Source: Fidelibacterota bacterium (GTDB lineage: Bacteria; Pseudomonadota; Alphaproteobacteria; Rhodospirillales; Rhodospirillaceae). From it: a stretch of DNA of 64,000 nt. The stretch lies in the NCBI GenBank assembly GCA_947476895.1, contig CANJRX010000003.1, positions 101,574 through 165,573 on the forward strand, read 5' to 3'. Positions 12,109 to 21,683 of the stretch are shown piece by piece; the first letter of the stretch is position 1; every line of letters begins with the position of its first letter. The position numbers and the translations under genes were made by a program. The notes beneath the pieces are model-generated. The model was not told the origin of the DNA and did not search any database. It saw nothing but the letters and a program-made list of their open reading frames with translations.

Positions 12109-14208
12109 ATGTTCGCGGCTATGAAATGGCTCCCCCGCATTCTCGTTCTCACCGCAGCACTTCTCGTCGGCCTGCACGCGTCCGCGCAAGCCATCGGCAC
12201 AAAGACTCTCGTGCAAACCGAACAAGTGCGCGCGGAACTGACGGCTGAACAAACCGCGGTCGCGCCGGGCGAAAGTGTGTGGGTCGCGTTGTCACTCACC
12301 ATGAAGCCGGGCTGGCACACCTATTGGCAGACACCGGGCGACGCGGGCGCTGCGCCCAACATCCGCTGGAACTTGCCGGAAGGCGTCACCGCCGGACCCA
12401 TTCAGTGGCCGGCGCCGACGCGCATCCTCACCAGCGGCTTTATGAGCTTCGGCTACAACGACCACATGGTGATGCTGACCGAGCTGAAGGTCGCCCCTAC
12501 TGCCGCACCTGCAACCATCAACCTGCAAGCTGACTCGACCTGGTTTGTCTGCGCTGAAGTCTGCATCCCGCAAGACGGCAGCTTCTCGATGCCCATCAAG
12601 ATCGGCACGGCCGTGCCCATGAACACCGCTGCGGGCGCAGCCATCGCCGCCGCCCGCGCGCAGTTGCCGCAAGCCGCACCCTGGCCCGTGAGCTTCACGC
12701 GCAAGGGCAAGGTGCTTGAACTCACTGCCGGTCCCGATCTCGGCGCCGATCAATTTTCGGAAGTCGCGTTTTTCCCGGTTGAAGAAGGCTTGCTCGCCAA
12801 CGCCGAGCCGCAAACACCCGCGCTGGAAAATAAGACCTTACGCCTCGCCATGACCGCGGGCGCCACCGTGCCCGCAAATGTTTCGGGCGTGCTGGTCTTG
12901 GGTAGCGGTGAAACCCGCAAAGGCTACACGGTCGCCGCCGCGGTGACCGGCACTGCCACCGATGCGCCAAAAGAACCCGCTTCCGCGGCCGTCGCCATGC
13001 CAATGGTTCTGGCGCTCGTGTTCGCGTTCCTGGGCGGCATTGTGCTCAACGTCATGCCTTGCGTGCTGCCGGTGCTGGTGATGAAAGCCATGAGCTTCAT
13101 GTCACGCGGCACGACCGATGCAGGTGCCTTGCGCCGCGATGGTTTGGCTTACACCGCCGGTGTGATGGTGACCTTCGGTGCGCTTGTCGGTGTGCTGCTG
13201 GCCTTGCGTGCCGCCGGTGGCGCGGTGGGCTGGGGCTTCCAATTGCAGTCACCGATTTTTGTCGCTGGCCTTGCTTATGTGATGCTGGCGCTCGGCCTCA
13301 ATCTCTCCGGCGTATTCAACGTCGGTGGAAACTTTGGCATGGGCCAGGAACTCGCCTCACGCGGCGGTGCCGTTGGTTCGTTCTTCACAGGCCTTCTCGC
13401 CGTTGTGGTTGCCACACCTTGCACCGCGCCTTTCATGGGTGCGGCCATCGGCTTCGCACTCACACAATCGCCCTTAGAAGCCATTCTGATTTTCGAAGCC
13501 CTCGCCTTGGGTCTCGCCGCACCATACCTGTTGATCAGCTTCGTTCCGGGGATCGCGCGCAAACTGCCGCGCCCGGGCGTGTGGATGGACCGTGTCAAAC
13601 AAGTCCTCGCCTTCCCGCTTTACGCCGCCGCGGCGTGGTTGGTGTGGGTGCTGGCGCAACAGCTTGATGCCATCGCGCTGGCCAATGCACTCGCGGGACT
13701 GATCTTGGTGGGCTTCGTCGGCTGGTTGTTCGGCACGGCGCAGAAGTCGTCGGGCAAAGGCCGCACGGTGGCTTTGGCCACGGCGGTCTTGGCTTTCGCT
13801 GCAACCGTAGCCCTCACCGCGACCCTCGCTGCGCGCCCTGAAGGCCAAGCCACCGGTCAATCTGCCGGTCTCAGCGAGCCCTATACCGCCGCCCGCCTTG
13901 AAGCCCTGCGCGCGGAAGGCCGCCCGGTATTCGTGAATTTCACCGCCGCCTGGTGCATCACCTGCAAAGTGAACGAGAAGATCGCCCTTTCCAAAACCGA
14001 CGTGGAAGAGGCCTTCAAACGCGGCAATGTGGCCTATCTCAAGGGCGACTGGACCAACCGCAACGCCGAGATCAGCGCGGCCCTTGAGGCCGTGGGCCGC
14101 GACGGCGTGCCGCTCTATCTTTATTACGCCCCCAAGGCGACGGCCCCGGTGATCCTGCCCCAGGTCCTGACCCCCGCCACGGTGATTTCGACCATCACGG
14201 GCGGCTAG
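12109..14208 (+). CDS. Thiol:disulfide interchange protein, DsbD/ScsB family
   Basis: 699 residues. DsbD-family proteins carry reducing power from cytoplasmic thioredoxin across the inner membrane to periplasmic partners. Layout: signal peptide (ending near AQA), an N-terminal periplasmic domain with the cysteine pair CAEVCIP, an eight-helix membrane core with the two functional cysteines in NVMPCVLPV and ATPCTAPFMG, and a C-terminal thioredoxin domain with AAWCITCKVNE (WCxxC near residues 614-618). All three redox pairs are intact. The long N-terminal domain resembles the ScsB/DipZ-like branch. Likely partners include the exported thiol proteins of this window, but that is inference. An ATG at 12121 is an alternative start. 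Confidence 0.9.
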   Translation: MFAAMKWLPRILVLTAALLVGLHASAQAIGTKTLVQTEQVRAELTAEQTAVAPGESVWVALSLTMKPGWHTYWQTPGDAGAAPNIRWNLPEGVTAGPIQWPAPTRILTSGFMSFGYNDHMVMLTELKVAPTAAPATINLQADSTWFVCAEVCIPQDGSFSMPIKIGTAVPMNTAAGAAIAAARAQLPQAAPWPVSFTRKGKVLELTAGPDLGADQFSEVAFFPVEEGLLANAEPQTPALENKTLRLAMTAGATVPANVSGVLVLGSGETRKGYTVAAAVTGTATDAPKEPASAAVAMPMVLALVFAFLGGIVLNVMPCVLPVLVMKAMSFMSRGTTDAGALRRDGLAYTAGVMVTFGALVGVLLALRAAGGAVGWGFQLQSPIFVAGLAYVMLALGLNLSGVFNVGGNFGMGQELASRGGAVGSFFTGLLAVVVATPCTAPFMGAAIGFALTQSPLEAILIFEALALGLAAPYLLISFVPGIARKLPRPGVWMDRVKQVLAFPLYAAAAWLVWVLAQQLDAIALANALAGLILVGFVGWLFGTAQKSSGKGRTVALATAVLAFAATVALTATLAARPEGQATGQSAGLSEPYTAARLEALRAEGRPVFVNFTAAWCITCKVNEKIALSKTDVEEAFKRGNVAYLKGDWTNRNAEISAALEAVGRDGVPLYLYYAPKATAPVILPQVLTPATVISTITGG

Positions 14209-14303
14209 CTGGGCGGCTAAACCTTCATTCTTGTTGGGATATTTGCGGGTTGCGGGAAAGAGCCATTTTCCCTAATGTCCGCGCCGCTCACCTAAGGCAA
14301 TGG

Positions 14304-14377
14304 TGGGGCGTCGCCAAGCGGTAAGGCATCGGTTTTTGGTACCGACATCCCAGGTTCGATCCCTGGCGCCCCAGCCA
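14304..14377 (+). tRNA. tRNA-Gln (anticodon UUG)
   Basis: A full cloverleaf is visible. Acceptor arms TGGGGCG / CGCCCCA are followed by discriminator G and an encoded CCA; the D arm is GCC..GGC; the anticodon arm TCGGT / ACCGA has the seven-base loop TTTTGGT with anticodon TTG; and the T arm has CAGG-TTCGATC-CCTGG. It lies between dsbD and the convergent helicase gene. No integrase or attachment-site duplication is seen beside it. Confidence 0.97.
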
Positions 14378-14388
14378 ACCTTTTTTAT

Positions 14389-16368
14389 CTAGCCCTTCCG
14401 GTGCTTCTTCTTGGAACCCTTATAGGGTTTGCCAGCGTGGGTTCCGGGCGGCAGGTCTTCACCTTTGCCCTTGGCTTTATGCCACGGCTTGCCGTGAGGT
14501 TTTTCGCCGTCGCCGCGCGGCTTGCCCTCGGCTTTATGCCAAGGTTTGCCCTGGGGCTTCTCACCATCATTGTCGCGCGGTTTTCCGGCGTAGGGTTTAC
14601 CGAATGGTTTGCCACCGAATTTTTTGCCGGCCGGCTTCTTGTCGCCGCCAAAACGTCCACCGCCGCCTGAGGGCTCGTCGCTTGGCGCAATCGTGATGCC
14701 GCTGGACGAACCTTCGGCCACACGGCTCGTGAACGATTCAGCCGCATGTTCAGCGATTTCAATTTTGGTTTCGTCGTCGAAAATACGGATGGCGCCGATT
14801 TCGCGTTTCGTGATGCCGCCCTGCTTGCAGATTTCAGGGATTAGCCATTTCGGATCGGCATTCTTCGAGCGTCCGACATTGAGGCTGAACCAGACCATAG
14901 GTCCGGGATCGCGATAAACCGGGCGATCTTCACGGGGACGTTCGTCGCGGGGATGATCTTCACGGGGCCGGTCTTCACGGGGGCGCTCATCGCGGCCTTC
15001 ATGAGACTTCTTCCACGGCGGCTGTTTGCCTTGGTAGTCGCGCGGCGCGGGGCCTGCGTCCTGCGCCGTGATATCTTCGGGTGCCGGCAACTGCGCGCGG
15101 TGCATGCGCACCAAAATGGCGGCGAGCTCTTCCGGGCCACGTTTTTCAAGCAATTGACGCGCGAGCGCCGTATCCGCGGGCGTTCCGGCTTCGGCTTCGA
15201 GCAATCTTTGCAACAGGCGTTCATCGTCGAGCTTGCCGATGTTTTCGGCCGTGGGCGGATTGCCCCAGGCGGCTTGCACGCGCATCTCGCTCAGCATGCT
15301 TTCGGCACGGCGTTTGCGGGCCGGTGGCACCAACAGAACGCTAACGCCCTTACGTCCGGCACGGCCCGTGCGGCCGCTGCGATGCTGCAAGGTTTCGGCG
15401 CTGTTTGGAACGTCGGCGTGAATGACAAGATTGAGGCTCGGCAAATCAATGCCGCGCGCGGCGACGTCGGTGGCGACACATACGCGCGCCTTACCGTCGC
15501 GCAAAGCTTGGAGGGCGCGATTACGTTCGTGCTGGGTGAATTCGCCGGAGAGCGAGACCACGGCAAAGCCGCGTTCCAGCAGAATGGCGTGCAGATGGCG
15601 TACCGTGTCGCGAGTGTTGCAGAACACCAGCGCACTGGGTGATTCAAAGAAGCGCAGCACGTTCACGACGGCGTGCTCGATATCTTTGGACGCGACGCGC
15701 ATGACGCGGTATTCGATATCGGCGTGGCTACGCTGACCGCCCGAGGCGGCGATGCGCACAGCATCGCGCTGGAACTGGCGCGCCAGATTGACGATGGTTT
15801 TGGGCAAGGTTGCCGAGAACAACAGCGTGCGGCGATCTTTGGGGGCCGCTTCCAGCAGATATTCCAGATCTTCGCGGAAACCTAAATCCAGCATTTCGTC
15901 GGCTTCGTCCAGCACGGCGGCTTTCAAGTTGGCCAACCGCAAAGTGCCGCGTTCGGCATGATCGCGCAGACGCCCCGGCGTGCCGACGACGATATGCGCG
16001 CCGCGATTTAAAGCTTTGCGTTCAACAATCGGATCCATGCCGCCGACGCAAGCGACGATGCGGGCTTCGGTGTACTGATAAAGCCACGTTAGTTCGCGGT
16101 GAACCTGTAGCGCCAGTTCGCGCGTGGGCGCGATGATCAGCGCCAAGGGATCGCCGGCGTTTCCGAGCACATCGGCGTCGCCCAGCAGCGTCGTACCAAT
16201 CGCAAGGCCAAACGCCACGGTCTTGCCCGAGCCGGTTTGCGCCGAGACAAGCAGATCCTGGCCCGTCGCCTCGGGCGTCAGGACCGCGGTTTGAACTTCC
16301 GTCGGATCGTTGTAATCGCGCTCAGCAAGGGCGCGCGCGAAAGCTGGGTGGGTCGGGGGAAATGCCAC
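14389..16368 (-). CDS. DEAD-box RNA helicase with DbpA-type RNA-binding domain and basic repeat tail
   Basis: 659 residues. ATP-dependent RNA helicase, DeaD/CsdA-like, probably acting in ribosome assembly or RNA decay. Helicase motifs are in order: AQTGSGKT (43-50), PTRELA, TPGR, DEAD (154-157), SAT, and C-terminal HRSGRTGRAGR. An arginine/aspartate-rich linker with repeats of RPRED/HPRDERP (about residues 465-490) is followed by a DbpA RNA-binding-like domain (VWFSLNVGRSKNADPKWLIP). The last 90 residues are a lysine/glycine-rich tail with a duplicated block around KPWHKA(E/K)GK. Such tails usually bind RNA nonspecifically. No close functional partner adjoins it. Confidence 0.92.
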   Translation of the reverse strand: MAFPPTHPAFARALAERDYNDPTEVQTAVLTPEATGQDLLVSAQTGSGKTVAFGLAIGTTLLGDADVLGNAGDPLALIIAPTRELALQVHRELTWLYQYTEARIVACVGGMDPIVERKALNRGAHIVVGTPGRLRDHAERGTLRLANLKAAVLDEADEMLDLGFREDLEYLLEAAPKDRRTLLFSATLPKTIVNLARQFQRDAVRIAASGGQRSHADIEYRVMRVASKDIEHAVVNVLRFFESPSALVFCNTRDTVRHLHAILLERGFAVVSLSGEFTQHERNRALQALRDGKARVCVATDVAARGIDLPSLNLVIHADVPNSAETLQHRSGRTGRAGRKGVSVLLVPPARKRRAESMLSEMRVQAAWGNPPTAENIGKLDDERLLQRLLEAEAGTPADTALARQLLEKRGPEELAAILVRMHRAQLPAPEDITAQDAGPAPRDYQGKQPPWKKSHEGRDERPREDRPREDHPRDERPREDRPVYRDPGPMVWFSLNVGRSKNADPKWLIPEICKQGGITKREIGAIRIFDDETKIEIAEHAAESFTSRVAEGSSSGITIAPSDEPSGGGGRFGGDKKPAGKKFGGKPFGKPYAGKPRDNDGEKPQGKPWHKAEGKPRGDGEKPHGKPWHKAKGKGEDLPPGTHAGKPYKGSKKKHRKG

Positions 16369-16465
16369 GTTTGACTATAATGTGTGAGGGACGGTGATTT
16401 AAGGCGGAGCATTAGCACAGTCCGCCCGGTTAAACAGCCTGTTTTACCGCTGGTTTAGATATGCG

Positions 16466-16494
16466 AAACCGCCGCAGCTAGGCTGCGGCGGCTC
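16466..16494 (-). terminator. Rho-independent terminator
   Basis: A 10 bp perfect stem CCGCCGCAGC / GCTGCGGCGG with a three-base loop (16469-16491) lies just downstream of the leftward gene ending at 16515. On the minus strand it is followed by TTT, a short tail, so termination strength is uncertain. Confidence 0.55.
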
Positions 16495-16514
16495 CGTTTA
16501 GTCCCCCTGCCGAC

Positions 16515-17021
16515 TTAAAGCGGGGTGTAGTGAGCGTTATAGCGGCGCAAGGCCGTTTTGGCGGGCAAGATGTTGTTCATCTTACTCTCGGCCACGGTTT
16601 TCGGACGCTCCAGCATATAGAGGGTCGCGGTGCGCGGCGTGGTCTGGGCATAGATGCCATCGGCCTTCACCTGCACCATATCGCCACCCTTTTGAACGCG
16701 GCCGAAGACCGTGATCGGGTCGCCAATCTGGAACTGCGTCATCAACGGACGGATGCGATTATTTTTGTCCATGACGTTTGCAGAATTACCAATCTTGGCG
16801 CGCACGATGCCATCGGCCCGTTGCAACAAGATCGAGTCATGCGTGCGTTCAAGCACCGCACCCGTTACAGCGACAGGCGTGCTGTTCGGGAGACGACGCG
16901 CGGTCGTTTCCACACTGTTCAACGGATCGAGATCTTCATAGTCCTGAGCGAGAGCCGTCCCCGTGTAGCAAAGCGCGGTCGCCGTTAAAGCGGCCATGAG
17001 CGTGATTGCTGCGGTTTTCAT
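16515..17021 (-). CDS. Secreted hypothetical protein with OB-fold-like domain
   Basis: 168 residues from ATG 17021, chosen because AAAGGAGA precedes it closely. A Sec signal peptide (cleavage near ALAQD, residue 25) directs it to the periplasm. The region VAVTGAVLERTHDSILLQRADG to VKADGIYAQ resembles small beta-barrel OB-fold domains (a 'permitted/forbidden' beta-strand pattern with GRVQKGGDMVQVKADG), but I cannot assign a named family with confidence. It is transcribed away from the RND efflux operon across a 353 bp gap. Function unknown. Confidence 0.65.
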   Translation of the reverse strand: MKTAAITLMAALTATALCYTGTALAQDYEDLDPLNSVETTARRLPNSTPVAVTGAVLERTHDSILLQRADGIVRAKIGNSANVMDKNNRIRPLMTQFQIGDPITVFGRVQKGGDMVQVKADGIYAQTTPRTATLYMLERPKTVAESKMNNILPAKTALRRYNAHYTPL

Positions 17022-17374
17022 ATCGGTCTCCTTTATTATTTCCGAACGTATCACCGAGAGCGTTGCTGCGCTTACCCGGATCGTGTGCGATCAACACATC
17101 GCAAAGACCAAAACGGATGCCGGGAGGTGCATGTTCCGACTGATGGCTTCCTTAAAATCCGTTCACGTTACTTGACGCCCACAATAGGTTGCAGTTCAGA
17201 TCGAACTCATGAACATGAGCGCTGCGTTAATTTTGCGCGTGAACGCGTCACACTGAGATCATCAACACGACGCTGCAATCACAACGCCGCTATAAACCCC
17301 AATTTAATAGGCCCCAAATAACCGCGGACGCATCTCTGTAAGCACGATCTTCTGAAGTTGCGGAGAAACAGAAA
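17022..17374. promoter_or_regulatory. Divergent regulatory region upstream of the RND efflux operon
   Basis: 353 bp with no convincing gene. It contains an exact inverted repeat CTCATG-aa-CATGAG at 17206-17219 and a smaller one (GATCG-tgtg-CGATC) near 17080-17093. These could be operator sites for the efflux genes, but no regulator gene is adjacent. TTGACG at 17172 is a possible -35 element without a good -10. Confidence 0.35.
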
Positions 17375-18517
17375 ATGCGCGCGCGGTATTTCATCTTAGG
17401 TGGCGTCGCTTTATGCGCCATAGCCGGCACAGCCACTGTTCTGATGCAGAGCAATGGAAACACGCGAGGGCGAGGCCTTAATACGCCGACTGTTGTGGCG
17501 GCGCCCGCACAACAACAAGATGTGCCGGTGTTCGTCACCGGCATCGGCACCGCGCAAGCGTCGGGCACCGTTGACGTGCACGCGCAGATCACCGGCACAA
17601 TTGGGAAGATTGGTTTTACCGAAGGCCAAACCGTGCATGCGGGCGACCTCATTGCCGAGATTGATCCGCGGCCCTATCAAGCCGCACTCGAACAAGCCGA
17701 CGCCGCGCTCGCGCGCGATCAAGCGCAGCTTTCAAACACCCAGCGCAATCTCGAACGCTATCTCTCTTTGGGTGAAAAAGGTTTTGCCTCGACGCAGCAG
17801 ATTGAGACGCAACGCTCGTCGGTCGATCAACTTGAAGCGCAAGTGAAGAGCGATACCGCCGCCATCAGCAAAGCGCGCACGGATTTAAGCTACACGCATA
17901 TCACTGCGCCCATCGACGGGGTGACGGGCCTGCGTGGTATTGATGCCGGCAACATCGTGCATAGCGCAGACACAAAAGCACTGGTCACCATCACCCAGAT
18001 CGAGCCGATCTCGGTGGTGTTCTCGTTGCCGGCCCAGCACCTGGCCGCTGTTCAAGCCGGCATGGCGCAAGGCGCCCTTGAAGCCGACGCGTTCGATCAA
18101 GATGATAAATTTGCCCTCGGCCAAGGCACGCTGACGGTGGTCGACAATCAGGTCGATCCCAAAACCGGCGGCGTGCGCATGAAAGCCGTGTTCCCCAATA
18201 AGGATCACAAGCTGTGGCCCGGCGCCTTCGTCAACGTGCGCCTTGAGACTGCCGTCAAGAAAGATGCCGTTACTATCCCCAGCGTCGCCGTTCAGCACGG
18301 CCTGGACGGAGTCTTTGTCTACGTCCTGAAGAGCGACAACACCGTCGAACATCGCGCCGTGACGGTGAGCGAGACCAACAGCGACACGACCTTGGTCGAG
18401 ACCGGACTGAAGCCCGGCGAGCATGTGATCTCGGACGGCTACGCCCGCCTCAGCGATGGGGCCAAGGTCAAAGTGACACTGGGAAATACGGCCAGCACGG
18501 CATCCGAAGGTAACTGA
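17375..18517 (+). CDS. RND efflux periplasmic adaptor subunit, MdtA/AcrA-like
   Basis: 380 residues. Membrane-fusion protein that links an inner-membrane RND pump to an outer-membrane channel. It has an N-terminal membrane anchor (residues 5-24), a lipoyl/barrel-sandwich half (VHAQITGTIGKIGFTEGQTV), a coiled-coil hairpin (residues 105-170, rich in Glu/Gln/Ala), the second lipoyl half (DLSYTHITAPIDGVTGLRGI), a beta-barrel domain (VVDNQVDPKTGGVRMKAVFPN) and a membrane-proximal domain. Start is ATG 17375, with GGAGAAA ahead. It is 13 bp from the pump gene and clearly in one operon. Confidence 0.93.
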   Translation: MRARYFILGGVALCAIAGTATVLMQSNGNTRGRGLNTPTVVAAPAQQQDVPVFVTGIGTAQASGTVDVHAQITGTIGKIGFTEGQTVHAGDLIAEIDPRPYQAALEQADAALARDQAQLSNTQRNLERYLSLGEKGFASTQQIETQRSSVDQLEAQVKSDTAAISKARTDLSYTHITAPIDGVTGLRGIDAGNIVHSADTKALVTITQIEPISVVFSLPAQHLAAVQAGMAQGALEADAFDQDDKFALGQGTLTVVDNQVDPKTGGVRMKAVFPNKDHKLWPGAFVNVRLETAVKKDAVTIPSVAVQHGLDGVFVYVLKSDNTVEHRAVTVSETNSDTTLVETGLKPGEHVISDGYARLSDGAKVKVTLGNTASTASEGN

Positions 18518-18530
18518 CGGAGGCACGCCT

Positions 18531-21500
18531 ATGAATCTCTCCAAAATTTTCATTGATCGCCCCGTTGCCACATCGATGGTGATGCTTGCGATTATTCTGT
18601 TGGGTGTTGTGGCATACCCGCGGCTCCCGGTCTCAGCCTTGCCGCGCGTTGATTATCCGACCATCCAAGTGCACGCGAGTTATTCCGGCGCCAGTCCCGA
18701 CACCATGGCAGCGCTCATTTCCACGCCCTTAGAACGTCAGCTGTCGCAGATCCCCGGCGTGACTGAGATGACCTCCAATAGCTCCAGTGGGTCTACGTCC
18801 CTCACGCTGCAATTTGAACTCGGTCGCGATCTGGATGGTGCCGCGCAGGACGTACAAAGCGCCATCAGCGCCGCCGGGGGTTCTCTGCCGCGCGATTTGC
18901 CGAGCCCGCCTTCGTACCGCAAGGTTAACCCGTCCGACACGCCAATCCTGGTGTTGGCCGTGACGTCCGATACATTGCCGATGACGGTCGTTGACGATGC
19001 GGCCGATACCATCCTCGCCCAGCAGATCAGCCAGATTGGTGGCGTAGGCAAGGTCAACATTGCCGGCGAGCAGAAGCCCGCCATTCGCCTGGAACTGAAC
19101 CCGGAGAAACTTTCGTCGCTGGGCCTGAGCTTTGAGGACGTGCGCACGGCCGTAAGCGCTTCGTCCACCGAACGCCCGAAAGGCACGCTGCGCGACACAC
19201 ACCAGACCTTCAACCTTGACGCCAACGATCAATTGCTCGATGCCGCCTCCTACAACAACATTATCGTCGCCAATCATGACGGCGCGCCGGTGCGCGTGAG
19301 CGATGTGGGCGCTGCCGTGTCCGGACCTGAAAACACGCAGCTAGCCGCCTGGTACAACACCCAGCCCGCCGTGCAGCTGACGATCAATCGCCAGCCGGGC
19401 GCGGACGTCGTCGCCACGGTGGACGCCATCAAGGCGGTACTGCCACAACTGGAAAAATCCCTGCCGCCCGGCGTGACCGTGCACACGGTGATCGACCGCA
19501 CCAACACCATTCGCTCATCCATTCACGAGGTGCGCTTCACGCTGATGCTCTCGATTGCACTGGTGGTGATGGTGATATTCGTCTTCCTGCGGCGCGTCTG
19601 GGCGACCTTGATCCCGACGCTTGCGGTGCCCATCGCCGTCATCGGCACCTTCGCGGCCATGTATGTGCTGGATTACAGCATCGACAATCTGTCGCTTATG
19701 GGCCTGATCATCGCCGTGGGCTTCGTTGTCGACGACGCCATTGTCATGGTGGAGAACATCGAGCGCCATCTCGGCGAAGGGCTTTCGCCTTACGACGCCG
19801 CCGTGAAAGGCGCGGAAGAAATCGGCTTCACCATTTTATCGATCAGCATTTCACTGATCGCGGTGTTCATTCCGCTGTTTATGATGGGCGGCTACATCGG
19901 TGAACTGTTCCGCGAGTTTGCCGTCACCGTCGCCGTGGCGGTCACGATATCGCTCGTCGTATCGCTGACGCTTACACCCTTATTGTGTTCACGGCTCTTG
20001 AGTCATTCAACGCATTCGACCAATAGATTCTATCTGGCTTTGGAACGCTTCTTTGACGGCATGCTCGCCGCTTATACCCGTGGGCTGACCTGGGTATTGA
20101 AACATCAGCGCGCGACCCTCGGCATCGCCGGCGGCACAGTGGTTTTAACTGTCGTGCTGTTCATGCTTCTGCCGAAGGGCTTTTTCCCCGAACAGGATGC
20201 GAGCTACCTCAACGGAACTTTGGAAGCTGCGCCCAACATCTCCTTCGCCGATATGGCGGCTAAGCAACTCGCCGTCGTCGATATCCTGCTGCAGGACCCC
20301 GCCGTTGACGGGATTGCCTCATATGTTGGCGCTTCCGGCGCGGTGGGCGCGCTCAATAATGGACGCATGAGTATCGCCCTGAAACCGCTGGCCGACCGAC
20401 CGGGCGTGAAGCGTATGATCGCGCGCCTGCGTCCAAAATTGGCCGCCGTGCCGGGTGTGACAACCTATCTCAGCGCCGTGCAGGACATTCGTGTGGGCGG
20501 GCGGCAGTCTAAGTCCACTTATCAATACACCTTGAGCGATAACGATCAGGCGGAGCTGAACACCTGGGCGCCAAAGGTTCTCGCCAAGCTGAAAACCCTG
20601 CCGGGTATGCTAGACGCGACCAGCGACCAGGATCAGCTGATGCCGCAGATTTCGTTGCAGGTGAACCGCGACGCCGCCGCGCGCCTGGGCGTTACACCAG
20701 CCTCCATCGACGACACGCTGAACGACGCTTTCGGACAACGTCAGGTCGCCACCATCTTCAACAGCATCAACCAATATCACGTCGTGATGACGACGGACCC
20801 GCATGTGCCGCTGGGCCCCAACGCGCTGCAGAAGATTTATGTGAAATCCAATACCGGCGATCTGGTGCCACTCAGCGCCGTCGCCACGATGGAGCGCACC
20901 ACATCGCCGCCATCGGTCAATCATCAGGGTTCGTTCCCGTCGGTGACCATGTCCTTCAACCTCGGCCAGGGCATGGCCTTAGGCAACGCCGTGGAAGCCA
21001 TCGATAACGCCATGCTCGATCTGCACGCGCCTTCGACACTTCATACGGGTTTCTCCGGCACAGCAGCGGCTTTCCAAAGTTCGCTGTCGGATGAACCGTT
21101 ATTGGTGCTCGCGGCCCTTGTTGCGATCTACGTCGTGCTGGCGATCCTGTACGAAAGCCTGATCCATCCGCTGACTATTCTTTCGACGTTGCCGTCCGCG
21201 GGCGTGGGCGCGTTGTTGACACTGTTTATCTTTGGGCAGCAATTCACCGTCATGGCGTTGATCGGTGTGATTCTGCTCATGGGTATCGTCAAGAAAAATG
21301 GCATCATGCTGGTAGATTTCGCGCTGGAAGGCGAACGCAAGCGCGGCCTTACGCCTGAGCAGGCGATCTTCGAGGCCTGCCTGAAGCGCTTCCGCCCCAT
21401 CATGATGACCACCATGGCGGCCATGTTCACCGGCATTCCTTTGGCCATCAGCTTTGGTGACGGCGCTGAACTGCGTCAACCCTTGGGCCTGACGATTGTC

Positions 21501-21635
21501 GGCGGCCTGATCTTCTCGCAGGCGCTGACGCTGTTCACCACGCCGGTGATTTACCTGGCCTTGGAGCGCCTGCGTATGCGCGCCACGGCGGCTTTTGGCA
21601 ATCGTTCGCCCGCCGGTCTCGAAGCCCACACCTGA
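18531..21635 (+). CDS. RND multidrug efflux permease, HAE1/MdtB-like
   Basis: 1034 residues, normal for the AcrB superfamily. Proton-driven export of hydrophobic compounds across the envelope. The start MNLSKIFIDRPVATSMVMLAIILLG is typical; large periplasmic loops follow helix 1 and helix 7; helix 4 carries VGFVVDDAIVMVENIERH with the proton-relay aspartates. The C-terminal half repeats the fold, ending with GIVKKNGIMLVDFALEGER and FRPIMMTT. GGAGG lies just before ATG 18531. An outer-membrane TolC-type channel is not encoded beside it, so it probably uses a shared channel. Specificity unknown. Confidence 0.95.
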   Translation: MNLSKIFIDRPVATSMVMLAIILLGVVAYPRLPVSALPRVDYPTIQVHASYSGASPDTMAALISTPLERQLSQIPGVTEMTSNSSSGSTSLTLQFELGRDLDGAAQDVQSAISAAGGSLPRDLPSPPSYRKVNPSDTPILVLAVTSDTLPMTVVDDAADTILAQQISQIGGVGKVNIAGEQKPAIRLELNPEKLSSLGLSFEDVRTAVSASSTERPKGTLRDTHQTFNLDANDQLLDAASYNNIIVANHDGAPVRVSDVGAAVSGPENTQLAAWYNTQPAVQLTINRQPGADVVATVDAIKAVLPQLEKSLPPGVTVHTVIDRTNTIRSSIHEVRFTLMLSIALVVMVIFVFLRRVWATLIPTLAVPIAVIGTFAAMYVLDYSIDNLSLMGLIIAVGFVVDDAIVMVENIERHLGEGLSPYDAAVKGAEEIGFTILSISISLIAVFIPLFMMGGYIGELFREFAVTVAVAVTISLVVSLTLTPLLCSRLLSHSTHSTNRFYLALERFFDGMLAAYTRGLTWVLKHQRATLGIAGGTVVLTVVLFMLLPKGFFPEQDASYLNGTLEAAPNISFADMAAKQLAVVDILLQDPAVDGIASYVGASGAVGALNNGRMSIALKPLADRPGVKRMIARLRPKLAAVPGVTTYLSAVQDIRVGGRQSKSTYQYTLSDNDQAELNTWAPKVLAKLKTLPGMLDATSDQDQLMPQISLQVNRDAAARLGVTPASIDDTLNDAFGQRQVATIFNSINQYHVVMTTDPHVPLGPNALQKIYVKSNTGDLVPLSAVATMERTTSPPSVNHQGSFPSVTMSFNLGQGMALGNAVEAIDNAMLDLHAPSTLHTGFSGTAAAFQSSLSDEPLLVLAALVAIYVVLAILYESLIHPLTILSTLPSAGVGALLTLFIFGQQFTVMALIGVILLMGIVKKNGIMLVDFALEGERKRGLTPEQAIFEACLKRFRPIMMTTMAAMFTGIPLAISFGDGAELRQPLGLTIVGGLIFSQALTLFTTPVIYLALERLRMRATAAFGNRSPAGLEAHT

Positions 21636-21683
21636 GCTAAATATTCTTGTCGGCGGGGTGGGACAGCGCCACACTCGGGCTGC

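Noticed and set aside
14304..14377. tRNA-Gln as an integration site
   Set aside because: No integrase gene, no direct repeat of the tRNA 3' end seen downstream, and ordinary genes on both sides.
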